From contig NZ_CP014327.1 in the NCBI RefSeq assembly GCF_000812665.2, positions 3,129,501 to 3,193,500 of the forward strand: a stretch of 64,000 nt of DNA, in the 5' to 3' direction. The stretch is from Falsihalocynthiibacter arcticus (GTDB taxonomy: Bacteria > Pseudomonadota > Alphaproteobacteria > Rhodobacterales > Rhodobacteraceae). Made by a program: the position numbers and the translations under genes. The notes beneath the pieces are model-generated. The model made no database searches. It saw nothing but the letters and a program-made list of their open reading frames with translations, and was not told the DNA's origin. Below, piece after piece: positions 18,334-28,449 of the stretch (the first letter of the stretch is position 1; each line of letters begins with the position of its first letter).

Positions 18334-19752
18334 TTATCGATCTGGGGGCAATAGGTGGCTAAAGGGCACCTGCACTTCGATCGTTGTACCATCGCTGGTT
18401 GAATTCATCATAAAGGTGCCATCAAGTTGATCCACACGTTCTTGCATATTACGCAGGCCGATACCGTTCTCAACTCGGTCCTTGCGCGCTTCTGGGATTC
18501 CTTGGCCATTATCGGAGATCACGAGAGAAGCACCGTTTTTATGGCCACCTACGCGTAGGCTAACATGCGTAGCCCCCGCATGTCGCTCAATATTTGTCAG
18601 GGCTTCCTGGGCGATACGGTAAAGCGCGATTTTGCTTTCTTGGTCGAGGCGGTTGCGAAAAACAGCGGTTTCGATCTGGGTTTTGATACCGGTGCGCAAA
18701 CTAAAGTCCTTAATCAAAGATTGCAGCGCGGGACCTAGGCCAAGATCATCTAGCACACCGGGGCGCAGATCACGACTAATTCGGCGGACTTCTTGGATCG
18801 CGCCGTTGAGGTGCGACACGCCTTTATCGAGGCTGTCGGCGGCATCGGGATCACCGTTCTTCATGCGGCGACGGGTCAGTTCCAGCGCATAGCGCACACC
18901 AACAAGGATTTGGCTAATGGAGTCATGCAGTTCGCGCGCAACACGGCCGCGCTCTTCTTCTTGGGTGTCAAACACCCGTTGCGTGAGTTTTTTAAGCTTC
19001 ACATCGGCCAAACGGCGTTCGCGAATATTGAGGGTCAAGCCTGATAGAAACACCAAAAGGAGGGCGCCAAGGGTGATCGCCCCGATATAGAGGAAGGTCT
19101 GACGAATACGGTCGCCGACCTCTGCGCGGGCTTCTTCGGTTGTTTTGACCACATCGTCAATGAAAACGCCTGTACCCACGGCCCATCGCCAATTTTGCAG
19201 CCCAATCACATAGGTGATCATCTGGCTGGTTTCGCCCGTGGACGGTTTTTCCCACGTATAAGTGTGATAGCCCGCGCCCGTGCGCGCCAGTGTGATCAGC
19301 GCATCGACAATGGGGGTGCCATCGGGATCTGTCAGTCCGGTCCAATTGCGCCCGATCAGATAGGTTTGGCGTGGTGAGACGAGGTTATTTCCGTCGTAGT
19401 CGAACACAAAATAGCTGCCATCGTCGCCATAAGTCATCGCCGAGAGAATTTGGGTGACCCGCAGTTTTGCCTGATAATCGTCGGGCGCGGCGCGACCATA
19501 GATAAAGAAGAAAGCGGAGCGGGCGAGGTTTACATAATTTTTCAACTCAGATTTCTTGGCTTCTATCAGTTCGCGTTCCAACTGTGCTATCTCGTATTCC
19601 GCCAGTTCACGGGACTGATTGGTCACCACAACTGCAATCGCCGCAGCCGCGAGAATAAGGGGCAGGGTGGCTAACATAAACAGCTTTTGCCCATAGCCAA
19701 ATGAGAGGCCATTTACGAAAGTTGACAGTTTTTGGAAACGCGGGGGTCGCAA
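18334..19752 (-). CDS. Sensor histidine kinase with extracytoplasmic Cache domain
   Basis: The 472-aa kinase has a membrane helix at about residues 24-45 and a periplasmic single-Cache domain at about 50-210 (YFVFDYDGNNLVSP, GRNWTGLTDPDGTPIV, WRWAVGTGVFIDDV). A second helix at 218-240 leads to a HisKA_3 domain with phospho-His276 (RVARELHDSISQILVG). The HATPase end has SDNGQGIPEA and GIGLRNMQERV. The start is a TTG at 19752; no ATG or GTG precedes the first helix in frame. This Cache type often senses small organic acids, which would match the TRAP transporter next door. The ligand is not predictable. Confidence 0.92.
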   Translation of the reverse strand: MRPPRFQKLSTFVNGLSFGYGQKLFMLATLPLILAAAAIAVVVTNQSRELAEYEIAQLERELIEAKKSELKNYVNLARSAFFFIYGRAAPDDYQAKLRVTQILSAMTYGDDGSYFVFDYDGNNLVSPRQTYLIGRNWTGLTDPDGTPIVDALITLARTGAGYHTYTWEKPSTGETSQMITYVIGLQNWRWAVGTGVFIDDVVKTTEEARAEVGDRIRQTFLYIGAITLGALLLVFLSGLTLNIRERRLADVKLKKLTQRVFDTQEEERGRVARELHDSISQILVGVRYALELTRRRMKNGDPDAADSLDKGVSHLNGAIQEVRRISRDLRPGVLDDLGLGPALQSLIKDFSLRTGIKTQIETAVFRNRLDQESKIALYRIAQEALTNIERHAGATHVSLRVGGHKNGASLVISDNGQGIPEARKDRVENGIGLRNMQERVDQLDGTFMMNSTSDGTTIEVQVPFSHLLPPDR

Positions 19753-19948
19753 CGGGGACAGTTATCCTAATTAAGCGGCGAGTCACCTCGCACGTGAGAT
19801 AGAGAATGAGGCCAAGCCGCGCGATGGTCAAATACCCTTTCAAGAGAATGCGCGGGAATCCACGTTGATTAAAGGTTCAAAATACTGGTTTTGGTCATTT
19901 TTTAGGGCCGTCTGCGTAGGACTGGGTATTGTGACGTGGCCTTAACTA

Positions 19949-19965
19949 AGTAGTCTGCACCTACT
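19949..19965. promoter_or_regulatory. Dyad AGTAG-N7-CTACT between kinase and TRAP genes
   Basis: AGTAG (19949-19953) and CTACT (19961-19965) form an inverted repeat in the divergent intergenic region, about 55 bases before the dctP start. Its size and position suit a dimeric NarL-type regulator, but this is inference. No second copy was found. Confidence 0.35.
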
Positions 19966-20019
19966 ATTAACGAATGTTCTGGCCACAGAGTCAGGCATTA
20001 TAAAGGGGAGGAGACCTTT

Positions 20020-21108
20020 ATGGATCGCCGTTCATTCCTACGGACATCTGCACTTGGTGGCTCTGCTGCTGCCGCTGCATCACTAGCAACACCCGCGCTC
20101 GCTCAGGGCACACGAGTTTTGACAATGGTAACATCTTGGCCACGTGGCTTTGCTGTTCTTGACGACGCTGCGAGCTACTTTGAGAACGCTGTTAACACCC
20201 TTTCGGGTGGCGACCTCATCATCGAGAAAAAAGCACCGGGCGAGCTTGTTGGCGCGCTGGAAGTGTTTGACGCTGTGTCTTCGGGCCAAGCTGATCTTTA
20301 TCACTCGGCTGACTATTATTTCTTGGGCCAACACCCAGGTTACGCTTACTTCACTGCGGTTCCATTTGGCGCCACAGCACAAGAACTGACCAACTGGTAC
20401 CTTCACGGTGGCGGTCAAGACCTTCACAACGAACTGGGCGAAATCTTCAATCTGCGTTCCTTCCTTGCTGGGAACTCCGGTTCGCAATCTGGTGGTTGGT
20501 TCCGTTCCGAAATCAACTCCGCAGAAGACCTCAACGGCCTTAAGTTCCGTATGCCGGGTCTTGGTGGTAAAGTTCTGGGTAAATTGGGCGCGTCTGTTCA
20601 AAACATCCCCGGTGGTGAATTGTACCAAGCTCTGTCGTCTGGCGCTTTGGACGGTCTTGAGTGGGTTGGTCCGTTTGCGGACGAACGTGCTGGCTTCCAA
20701 GAAGTTGCCAAAGTGTACTACACAGCGGGCTTCCACGAGCCGGGTTCAGGCCTTGCGGTTGGTATGAACCTTGACGTGTATAACTCCCTGACGCCAACGC
20801 AACAGGCGATCATTGACTATGCATCACAAGCCACAACCCACTATAACCTGAGCGAAACGCTCGCAAACAACGGCGCCGCTTTGGCCCGTCTTCAGGCGCA
20901 GGGTGTTAAAACCCTTCAGTTCTCTGATGATGTTTGGGACGCATTTGGGTCGGCTTCCAAAGAAGTTATGGACGAAAACATGGATGACGCATTGTTCCAA
21001 AAAATCCGTGCGAGCTTTGAAACATCCTTAGCGTCTTCGTCTTCTTGGATCCAAAAATCGGATGGTTTCTACGTAGACCAACGGACCCGTGTTCTGGGCA
21101 ACGGCTAA
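20020..21108 (+). CDS. TRAP transporter substrate-binding protein (TakP/DctP family)
   Basis: This periplasmic binding protein captures an organic acid for the membrane subunits that follow. The 362-aa protein begins with a twin-arginine signal MDRRSFLRTSALGGSAAAAA and a signal-peptidase site after PALAQ. TakP-like features include GGWFRSEINSAEDLNGLKFR, with the Arg that clamps the ligand carboxylate, and ALDGLEWVGPF. The family binds 2-oxo acids and similar anions; the true ligand is unknown. A strong AGGGGAGGAG ribosome site precedes it. It heads the operon dctP-dctQ-dctM and is divergent from the kinase/regulator pair. Confidence 0.93.
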   Translation: MDRRSFLRTSALGGSAAAAASLATPALAQGTRVLTMVTSWPRGFAVLDDAASYFENAVNTLSGGDLIIEKKAPGELVGALEVFDAVSSGQADLYHSADYYFLGQHPGYAYFTAVPFGATAQELTNWYLHGGGQDLHNELGEIFNLRSFLAGNSGSQSGGWFRSEINSAEDLNGLKFRMPGLGGKVLGKLGASVQNIPGGELYQALSSGALDGLEWVGPFADERAGFQEVAKVYYTAGFHEPGSGLAVGMNLDVYNSLTPTQQAIIDYASQATTHYNLSETLANNGAALARLQAQGVKTLQFSDDVWDAFGSASKEVMDENMDDALFQKIRASFETSLASSSSWIQKSDGFYVDQRTRVLGNG

Positions 21109-21223
21109 TTTGCCCCACTAACACTATCGGAAGGGCCTTTTGCGATCTCGTGGAAGGCCCAACCCGAATCTGACCCGCAACCAGCGGCGTTATCATAGAC
21201 ATTAAATTAACAGGGGGACTTCG

Positions 21224-22114
21224 ATGCTTAATGGCATTGTCTGGTTCTTTCAGAACATCCTAATGGCGTTCTACAATTTCGGGTTTGCGGTGACGCATCC
21301 GCAAATGTGGCTCGATTGGTCGGACCAAGCATCGCTAATGCGGTTCATCTACTATGGTGGCTCGATTGAGTTTTTCTTTGTGGTCTTCACCGGCTTTCTC
21401 GTGCTCACAGCCTTCGGGATGTGGAAAAATCAATTCATGTGGGGCTGTGTGCGGGTGCTCGAAGGCATCTCTAACGGTGTCGGGCGGTTCTTTGCTTGGG
21501 CCGGCCTTTTGATGGTGCTGCAACAGATTATCATCGTGTTCGTGCAACGGATTTTCACTCAAGCCCAAATCACGTTTGGCTTTGGTCCCGCGCTGGCCCT
21601 CGACATCAGTTGGTGGGCCGAAGAGTTGAAGTTTTACAATGCTTTGGTCGTGGCTCTTTGTGCGTCTTACACCTTTGTTCAGGGTGGCCACGTGCGTGTG
21701 GACCTTGTCTATTCGGCCGTGAGTTTCCGCGCTAAACGCGCAATTGATATGTTCGGGTCGATCTTCTTTATGATGCCCGTCGCGGTTCTGGTTTGGATGT
21801 ACGCATGGTTCTTCTTGTGGCGTCACCTCGTGACCCCGAAAGTTTCGGCGACCGACACCATCGAATTGCTCTCGAGGAAAGCCAAAATCCTCAAGTGGAA
21901 CGTCGAAACCATCGGGTTCTCGCCCAACGGGTTCAACGGCTATTTCTTGTTCAAAATCCTTATCGTCGCCTTTACCGGTATGGTTTTTCTCCAAGCAATC
22001 GCGTTTTTCTACCGCTCCTATCTTGAGCGCAAAGAAGGACCCGAAAGTGATGGGAAATACCTCGACCGTGACTCGCTTGGCGCGGGTGAAGAAGCCTACG
22101 AAGGCACGCATTAA
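21224..22114 (+). CDS. TRAP transporter small membrane subunit (DctQ type, long form)
   Basis: DctQ couples the binding protein to the DctM channel. The protein has four main hydrophobic segments and the signature FVQGGHVRVDLVYS. It is 296 aa, much longer than the usual 160-200 aa. The extra length comes from an extended N-terminal part with an additional helix (about residues 35-60) and a periplasmic or cytoplasmic loop around residues 200-230. The long form is known from TakQ-like systems. The tail is charged. It lies 115 bases after dctP. Confidence 0.88.
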   Translation: MLNGIVWFFQNILMAFYNFGFAVTHPQMWLDWSDQASLMRFIYYGGSIEFFFVVFTGFLVLTAFGMWKNQFMWGCVRVLEGISNGVGRFFAWAGLLMVLQQIIIVFVQRIFTQAQITFGFGPALALDISWWAEELKFYNALVVALCASYTFVQGGHVRVDLVYSAVSFRAKRAIDMFGSIFFMMPVAVLVWMYAWFFLWRHLVTPKVSATDTIELLSRKAKILKWNVETIGFSPNGFNGYFLFKILIVAFTGMVFLQAIAFFYRSYLERKEGPESDGKYLDRDSLGAGEEAYEGTH

Positions 22115-22132
22115 TTTTAAGGGGCACTACCT

Positions 22133-24510
22133 ATGTTATTTGGACTCGATGGCGTCGAAGTCGGCCTAATCATCGTCTTCCTCAGCCTCTTTGCGGGCAT
22201 TCTCTCGGGCTTTCCGGTGGCGTTTGCCATCGGTGGGGCGGGGGTGATATCCTTCGGGATTATCGCAGCATTAGACAGCGCAGGCATTTTGATGCACGCC
22301 TCGGTGGACACCAGTTCGGTCGCCTATCGGGCCTTAATCGACTCAGGGTTGCACCAAGACGTGATCTCTTTGTTCCGATATCCGGATTTGCCCGTTATTG
22401 AGGTTCCGCTGTTCCCAAGCCAACTAGACCCCTCTGTGGGCGGTGGTTGGGAAATCGCGATGAACCGCAACTTGTCGTTCATCGTAAACCGTATGAACGA
22501 ACGGGTGTTCGCGGGGCAATCCATTGAAACACTGCTCGCGGTTTTGATGTTCGTCCTGATGGGGATCACACTTGAACGCTCCAAAATCGCGAACGATCTT
22601 CTGACAACTATGGCGCGGGTCTTTGGCCCTTTGCCAGGCGGTTTGGCGGTTTCGGTCGTTGTTGTGGGCGCGTTTCTTGCCGCGTCAACGGGGATCGTGG
22701 GGGCAACAGTTGTCACCATGGGCCTATTGTCGCTGCCCACCATGTTGCGCCACGGCTACTCGCCGGAGCTTGCAACCGGTGTGATCGCGGCCTCGGGGAC
22801 GCTGGGGCAAATCATCCCGCCGTCCATTGTTATCGTACTTTTGGGCACGTTGGCGGGGGATCTCTATTCCGCCGCCCAAGAAGCGCGCGCAATGGAAGCG
22901 GGCTGTACGGATGCGCTGACTTATCTTGGCGAAGCGGCCGTAGTGTCGGTTGGGACCCTGTTCCAAGCGGCGATCCTTCCGGGGGTCATGCTGGCGGTTC
23001 TTTATGGTGGATATGCGTTTATCTATGCGTTGTTTAACCCGTTAAAAGCACCTGCGGTTGTCTTTGAGGGCGTTGCCAACACGGAAGGCAGTGGTCGCAA
23101 CAGCCTCACATGGTTTGTAGCGATGCCCGTGATTGCCATCGGTGGTTTGATCCTTTTGAGCCAAGCGAACATCGTGGGAAGCCAAAACACCAACGTCGAC
23201 AGCTATTCCGATGCGTCTGAAGCAGCTAGCTTGCGCACAAATGTCGGCGACAACTGTCAGGCGGCGATGATTAACTTGCACGGCCAAGAAGCTTGGGATC
23301 TTGCGATTGATCAACAAGAGGCGATCATGGCCTCTGGCGGGGCTGTTAAAAGCCGCGAGCTGACACCAGAAGAGTATGAAGCAGCAACCGTTGCGAAAAT
23401 CTCTAGCATCGCACCAATTGGCACAGGCATTGCAATCTTCTTTGTGTTGATGGGTCTTGCGCTCACTACGGCGCGCGGAGTGGCACCATATGCCAATACA
23501 CGTCCCTTGGTTATCGGCGGCGCAGGGGTGCTTCTGGCCTTCATTATCGACGCATTTTTGATCGCGCCGACAACATCCCCCGGGGGGCAACAATCTTGTT
23601 GGCCGTTCCCGGGTTGATGCTGGCCTATGGTGTTCGCTATGCCTCTGGCTTGTTGGCACGCAATGAACTTCTGCGGGTGGTGTTCCCACCTTTGGTTCTG
23701 ATCATTGCGGTTTTGGGATCGATCCTTGGTGGGATCACCAACCCAACACCGGCTGCGGCGCTTGGCGCGGGTGGTGCGCTTTTGCTGGCGGCCTATCGTC
23801 GCCTGCAAGAGCAGGGCGGTTCGGGTAAAATCATCTTGGTTTCGGCCTTCGCCGTAGTTGTGATGATCCTCGTTGGGGTGAACTTTGATCTTCGGATTAC
23901 ACGTTCCAGCGTTCCGTTCGAGGATTGGGTTGCCTACTTTGTGGCGCTTGCAGCTTACTTGATGGCCATGTTTGGCATCCTGTTCGCCTGTTATGTTTTG
24001 TTCCGCAACAGGGTGCTTACCCCGATTGTGCGTGAAACGGCCAAGGTCACGAGTATGGTGTTTACCATCCTCATCGGCAGCCAAATGCTCAACCTTGTGG
24101 TGATCTCCTTTGGTGGTGAGCACTATATCCAACAATTCCTGCGCAGCTTTGATGACGAGTTCAAAGTGTTCTTGCTGGTGATGGTGGTGTTGTTCATTCT
24201 TGGCTTCGTGCTCGACTTCCTCGAGATCATTTATATCGTGATCCCGATTGTCGGACCGGTTATTTACGGCGGCACGATGGACCCAAAATGGGTAACGATC
24301 ATGATCGCGGTGAACCTGCAAACAAGCTTCCTAACCCCGCCCTTCGGTTTCGCACTGTTCTACTTGCGAGGGGTCGCCCCCAAGGAAGTCACGACGCGAC
24401 ACATCTATCGCGGGGTCGTACCGTTTGTCTTGATCCAAGTCGGGGCGCTTGCGGTTCTCTACTTCATACCGTCGATTGTGACGATCGTTCCAAACCTTAT
24501 CGGAAAATGA
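22133..24510 (+). pseudogene. TRAP transporter large membrane subunit (DctM), split by a one-base frameshift
   Basis: DctM is the ion-coupled channel subunit. The first frame (22133-23617, 494 codons) has FLSLFAGILSGFPVAFAIGG, GIVGATVVTMGLLSLP and SGTLGQIIPPSIVIVLLG. The second (23596-24510) has a run of helices and GFVLDFLEIIYIVIPIVGP. The join is at CCCCCGGGGGG (23577-23587): one extra G makes a continuous frame of 792 codons, since 2378+1 is divisible by three. Large TakM-like DctM proteins of about this size, with a soluble insert between helices (here about residues 305-430), are known. A homopolymer read error is the likeliest cause. If real, the transporter is dead. Confidence 0.85.
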
Positions 24511-24539
24511 TCAGGTTCAACGGACACTAAAACAGAAAA

Positions 24540-24566
24540 GGGCGTCTCGATTGAGACGCCCTTTTT
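24540..24566 (+). terminator. Terminator of the TRAP operon
   Basis: GGGCGTCTC (24540-24548), loop GATT, GAGACGCCC (24553-24561), then TTTTT. A clear rho-independent terminator 30 bases after the dctM stop. Confidence 0.92.
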
Positions 24567-24607
24567 CGTTTAAATCCACAGATACCGTGAGGAACAGAGG
24601 CTAGACG

Positions 24608-25462
24608 TCACTCTGTATTTGGGTGGCGTGCCGCGGCGTTGCGGCTGTTTGGTAGGGTGATCTGGGCCACTTGGTCGGCCAATTGATCGCCAAATTCTGG
24701 GCCGTCATCTTGGCTGAAACCTTCGGGGTCAACGACTTTAACCCACGCCCCGTTTTTGTAAACTTCCAAGGCTGAGAAACGCCCCTTATAGCCCATTTTC
24801 GGGCTGTTAGGGACCCAATACCCCAAATAGACATAGGGCAGGCCAGCCTCGCGGGCGATCTCAATATGGTCTAAAATAATGTGCGTTCCCAAACTGTTGC
24901 GCGCCAAATCCGGGTTGTAAAAGGAATAGACCATCGACACGCCGTCATCAAAAACATCGGTCAAACACACGGCTGTTAGGCCGGTGTCCACATCGGGGGT
25001 GTCTTCGGGCGTTACATATTCCACAACGCGGCTGCGAATGGGGGTTTCCTCAATCATGGCCGCGAATTCAAAGACGTCCATTTCCGCCATGCCGCCATCG
25101 GAATGGCGCGTTTCAAGATAGTGTTGAAACAGGTTGAACTGTTCTTCGGTGGCCCAAGGGGAGCGCGCCTGGCGTTTCAGATAAGCATTTTTGCGTGTGA
25201 CGCGCTTCTGGCTCTTGTTGGGTTTGAAATCTGCCACACGGATGCGCGCCGACATACAGGCCGAACAATCCGCACAGGATGGGCGGTACAACACATTCTG
25301 ACTGCGCCGAAATCCTTGTTTGGAAAGGCTGTCATTGAGTTCCTGTGCGAACTCCCCCTGAAGCGAAGTAAACAACTTACGCTCGCGGCGCCCCTCAAGA
25401 TAAGGGCAAGGCTGGGGGGCCGTCACATAAAATTGTGGGGCTACTGGAAGGCTATGACGCAT
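24608..25462 (-). CDS. bpt: Aspartate/glutamate leucyltransferase (Bpt)
   Basis: Bpt transfers leucine from Leu-tRNA to N-terminal Asp or Glu of proteins, marking them for ClpS/ClpAP degradation in the bacterial N-degron pathway. The 284-aa protein has the ATE N-terminal Cys cluster ([16 protein letters not shown]) and the C-terminal ATE domain ([38 protein letters not shown]). Its length is typical. Residues do not by themselves separate Bpt from arginyltransferases, but bacterial members of this size are Leu-type. The RDD and DUF2852 genes lie upstream in the same direction. Confidence 0.88.
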   Translation of the reverse strand: MRHSLPVAPQFYVTAPQPCPYLEGRRERKLFTSLQGEFAQELNDSLSKQGFRRSQNVLYRPSCADCSACMSARIRVADFKPNKSQKRVTRKNAYLKRQARSPWATEEQFNLFQHYLETRHSDGGMAEMDVFEFAAMIEETPIRSRVVEYVTPEDTPDVDTGLTAVCLTDVFDDGVSMVYSFYNPDLARNSLGTHIILDHIEIAREAGLPYVYLGYWVPNSPKMGYKGRFSALEVYKNGAWVKVVDPEGFSQDDGPEFGDQLADQVAQITLPNSRNAAARHPNTE

Positions 25463-25537
25463 ATACTCTCGCTGGTTTTCCTACCTATAAGGATAGCAAG
25501 CCAAACCGTCTGCGCCAAGCCCATGCTGAACAAAGGG

Positions 25538-26056
25538 TTAATATCGCGACATCGAGTTAATCATCGCGGTCCCTAGAACCATATCCGTAAGGCCTTTCCC
25601 GCGGTTGCTGGTCAACATAATACCAACCGACAGAAGCTGAACGAGGAAGATTGTAAACGATAGCGAATAGCCCAAAGTGTGCAAAACCGCCATTGAGCCG
25701 TCCAACTGGTTGCCATCGCTGTTACGCAATTCAATGCCCATCATCCGCATTCCAGGGGTCGCGGAATGGTTGGCAATGGAAACAGAGCGATAAAGAAAAC
25801 CGATGGCGAGGAAAATAAAGGGCGCAATAAATACCGTCAAAAAGGCTGTAAAAATAAGGACAAGCCCCGTCAGTAGGCCGATGGCAATGGTATCAATAAT
25901 CCATGCACCGAAACGTTTTTTTGCGACATCCGCGTAAAATCCGGCGTGGAGTTCAGGATCAGGGAGACCCGTCGCCTGTTCGCGGTTTTGGCGGCGGTTG
26001 GACGTATCTGCACCCGGTTCAAAACCATAATCGCGGGGATCAAAATCACTTGCCAT
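25538..26056 (-). CDS. RDD-family membrane protein
   Basis: The 172-aa protein has a polar N-terminus and then three hydrophobic helices. The first carries KKRFGAWIIDTIAIGLLTGL, the Arg and Asp of the RDD name. A second helix pair and PGMRMMGIELRNSDG, the usual conserved loop, follow. RDD proteins are small membrane proteins; some act in ion or small-molecule transport, and here the function is unknown. It lies 75 bases upstream of bpt in the same direction. Confidence 0.85.
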   Translation of the reverse strand: MASDFDPRDYGFEPGADTSNRRQNREQATGLPDPELHAGFYADVAKKRFGAWIIDTIAIGLLTGLVLIFTAFLTVFIAPFIFLAIGFLYRSVSIANHSATPGMRMMGIELRNSDGNQLDGSMAVLHTLGYSLSFTIFLVQLLSVGIMLTSNRGKGLTDMVLGTAMINSMSRY

Positions 26057-26148
26057 TTGAGGACTACCTATTGTTAAGACGTTAAGTTGCGGACTTGCCA
26101 GAATTTGGGAGATGGCAAGTCCGCGAGGAGACAGGGATGCGGGGTTAA

Positions 26149-26565
26149 TTACAACTCGATGGGGGCATCTTTGTCGGTGTTTTTAGGCGACTGTGCCTTT
26201 TTGGCGCGTTCATCCATAAACGTGTCGAATTCGGATTTGTCTTTTGCTTCACGAAGACGCTCTAGGAAGGATTCAAAATTGACTTGCTCTTCTTCGAGGC
26301 GCGACAGCGTATCGGCTTTGTAAGCGTCAAAGGCTGAGTTGCCTGTGCTGCTGAAGCCATGCGAATGACGGTGTGAATGTGCGCGGCAACCGCCACGTGA
26401 TTTTGATTTGAACATACGTTTACTCCAGATCATATAAGCAAGTAGGGCGAGGCCGACGGGCCAAAAAAAGATAAATCCAAGAACCATAGCGGCAATCCAG
26501 GCGCCTTTGCCTTTTTCGTCAAGCCATGTTTCTGCTTGTGAGGGCCATGCGGTGGCGGAAGTCAT
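26149..26565 (-). CDS. DUF2852 protein
   Basis: I chose the ATG at 26565 because GGAGA sits six bases before it; an ATG four codons upstream has no ribosome site. The 138-aa protein has one hydrophobic stretch (AAMVLGFIFFWPVGLALLAY), the DUF2852 core, followed by SKRMFKSKSRGGCRAHSHRH and a helical acidic end with SRLEEEQVNFESFLERLREA. The family is alphaproteobacterial and has no known function. Probably an inner-membrane protein with a cytoplasmic coiled coil. Confidence 0.82.
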   Translation of the reverse strand: MTSATAWPSQAETWLDEKGKGAWIAAMVLGFIFFWPVGLALLAYMIWSKRMFKSKSRGGCRAHSHRHSHGFSSTGNSAFDAYKADTLSRLEEEQVNFESFLERLREAKDKSEFDTFMDERAKKAQSPKNTDKDAPIEL

Positions 26566-26956
26566 ATCTGTCTCCATTTGTTGGGGTCGATGTTAATGTG
26601 TTTCACATCAATAGAAATGGGGAGTTTTGAGAAAAGCGCAAGACCTAATGTAAATCTTTTTTACATTAACTTGATTTACTAAATCAAATCAGTATGTTGC
26701 GCGTAGAAAATTTCAATAATTTCCTGTGATTTTGCCGAGAAAACATGGTGCGGTGTACCTGCGACAGCCCAAACTGTTGTAGCTCGACAGGGATTCTTGC
26801 AGTGATTGACAGAGATATCTGCAGCAAAACGTTTTTCTGATTAGTAGAACCGTTTAAGTGGCTCGCCAACCCGCAAAGTTTAAACGGTCGTTAAATAGGG
26901 GGAGCGCTGCTCCCCCATTTCTGACTGTTCGTGCCAGACATCAAATCCAGTAAACT
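26566..26956. other. Gap between DUF2852 gene and SGNH remnant
   Basis: About 390 A/T-rich bases with no convincing gene. It contains the hairpin at 26898-26916. A 61-codon frame on the minus strand (26684-26869) has no ribosome site or recognisable content and is not called. Confidence 0.5.
26898..26916 (-). terminator. Hairpin after the SGNH gene
   Basis: GGGGGAGC (26898-26905), loop GCT, GCTCCCCC (26909-26916). An 8-bp perfect stem 40 bases past the stop of the minus-strand SGNH gene. Only a weak T-rich stretch follows (CTATTTAA), so it is a probable rather than sure terminator. Confidence 0.55.
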
Positions 26957-28247
26957 TCACAAAACTCCCATGGTCCTCAACCAGCATTCGGCAATGCACT
27001 CGTTTCCGCTCGCGTTTAAATGCGTACCATCGCTTGTGATCCAAAGATTATCGCGGAAATTGAAAGCTGGCATGTTCGCGTTAAATTCAAGATCAATGAT
27101 TTGGCACCCGTAACGCTTCCCAAGACCACGAATAACTTCATTAAGTGCCCGCCGTATATTCCGCCGCTGTCACATAGGTTAGATCGGTCAAAGCACCATC
27201 GGCGGCGGTGCCAACCGGCACTTTACCGGCCCTCGTTGCGCTTTGGATATACCCCTTGTCATTTATGCCGCCAAAAATATTGATAACATCAGGCGCATAA
27301 AAAGCGAGATCCTTCGCGCGGTGATAAATAGATCCAACCGTTCCATTGTTTGCGCTTTCAATCGGCAAAACCGTGATCCCACCCGCCGCAGTCGCTAAAT
27401 GCCCATCCGTGCCATAATGGGTTTCGTTGCTGTCATAGAGCATACTCACATGATCCACGATATCCCGCGTCCATTGACGGTTGACCGTCATGCTATAGCC
27501 AAGAGCACTTAGCTTTTTATCGAATAGGGCGGTCAAAGGCTTCGCGACATAATCGTTTTGCTGCACCATTGCCCATGTGATTTTTTCGCGTCTTTTGTAA
27601 AACAGCGGGCAAGACACCCAGAATGTGCCGCCCGTATAGGCCTGGTCAATCGTATAGAACGGGTAAGATGCACTGGTTGCGTCACTTGCCACCGTATCGG
27701 TAAATTCAAACAAATATTCTTTACCAACTTCTACCGTAAACCAGTGCTGCACCCCGCCTTGGTCAAATCTAAACCTGAGTGCCAAGTCCGACTTGAACAA
27801 GAAAGCCATCTGCAAAACGTCGCCTGCGTTAAAATCGCAACCGTTGATCGCGTGCCAATAAATCCGCATTTTCTCAACGCCGCCGCCGTTCGTCCAAACA
27901 GTTTTAATTGATCTCGAAACCCCAGCGAAAACGTCGTTATTATCAACCGAGGAAACACCTGTCCCACTTGAATTGGTATTAGCGAAACTGTTGATCGTAT
28001 CAGGGAACCTTAAATGATGGGCTTTCCAAAGGTTCCGCACCGCGCTCCATTGCTTTTTGTAATTTGATTGCATGAATTTATCACGGACGTACTTTGGCGA
28101 AACGCTCTTGAAATCGGTCCGGCCTGTTGGGGTGCCGCGATAGATGGTGAAAGGGCTTATCCAAAGCTTGTCACCATCCTGAAACCCGTCACCGTTGACA
28201 CGTCGCCAGCTTGACCCGACTACCCATATCCCGCCCGAATGGGGCGC
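26957..28247 (-). pseudogene. SGNH/GDSL-type hydrolase, 5'-truncated and frameshifted
   Basis: The frame is open from 28247, with no proper start, to 27141. It then continues in another frame to a stop at 26957. Removing one C from CCC at 27148-27150 joins them (EYTA then ALNEVIRGLGKRYGCQIIDL). SGNH signs are APDVINIFGGINDKG (block III, Gly-x-Asn-Asp) and SDGTHLNASGNE (block V, Asp-x-x-His). The nucleophile block is unclear; LYDSNETH lacks the usual Gly. The N-terminal 200 residues look beta-rich, as in tail-fibre or surface-polysaccharide esterases. The 5' end is lost about 200 bases before the intact IS30 copy. Likely a foreign, decaying gene. Confidence 0.6.
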
Positions 28248-28449
28248 CTACACAATCGGTTACCTGTGTGGGCCGGAGGGGGGGCGAATTTGCAGGAACA
28301 GACTTCTCGCTGAAGACCAATGAAAGTCGCAAACGCGTTGGCTTTCATGCGCTCTGATTTCAGGAAAGCTGACTTTCGCCAGAAACGCTGAGAGTCCGTC
28401 TTGGTTCCACTTTGCAGACCACAGCGAATGACCCGTTTCCGCGGTGGCC

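Noticed and set aside
23311-24321. 336-codon minus-strand frame opposite dctM
   Set aside because: His/Asn/Gln-rich composition typical of an antisense shadow of membrane helices; crosses the dctM frameshift without meaning.
26684-26869. 61-codon minus-strand frame in the gap
   Set aside because: No start signal and no recognisable sequence.
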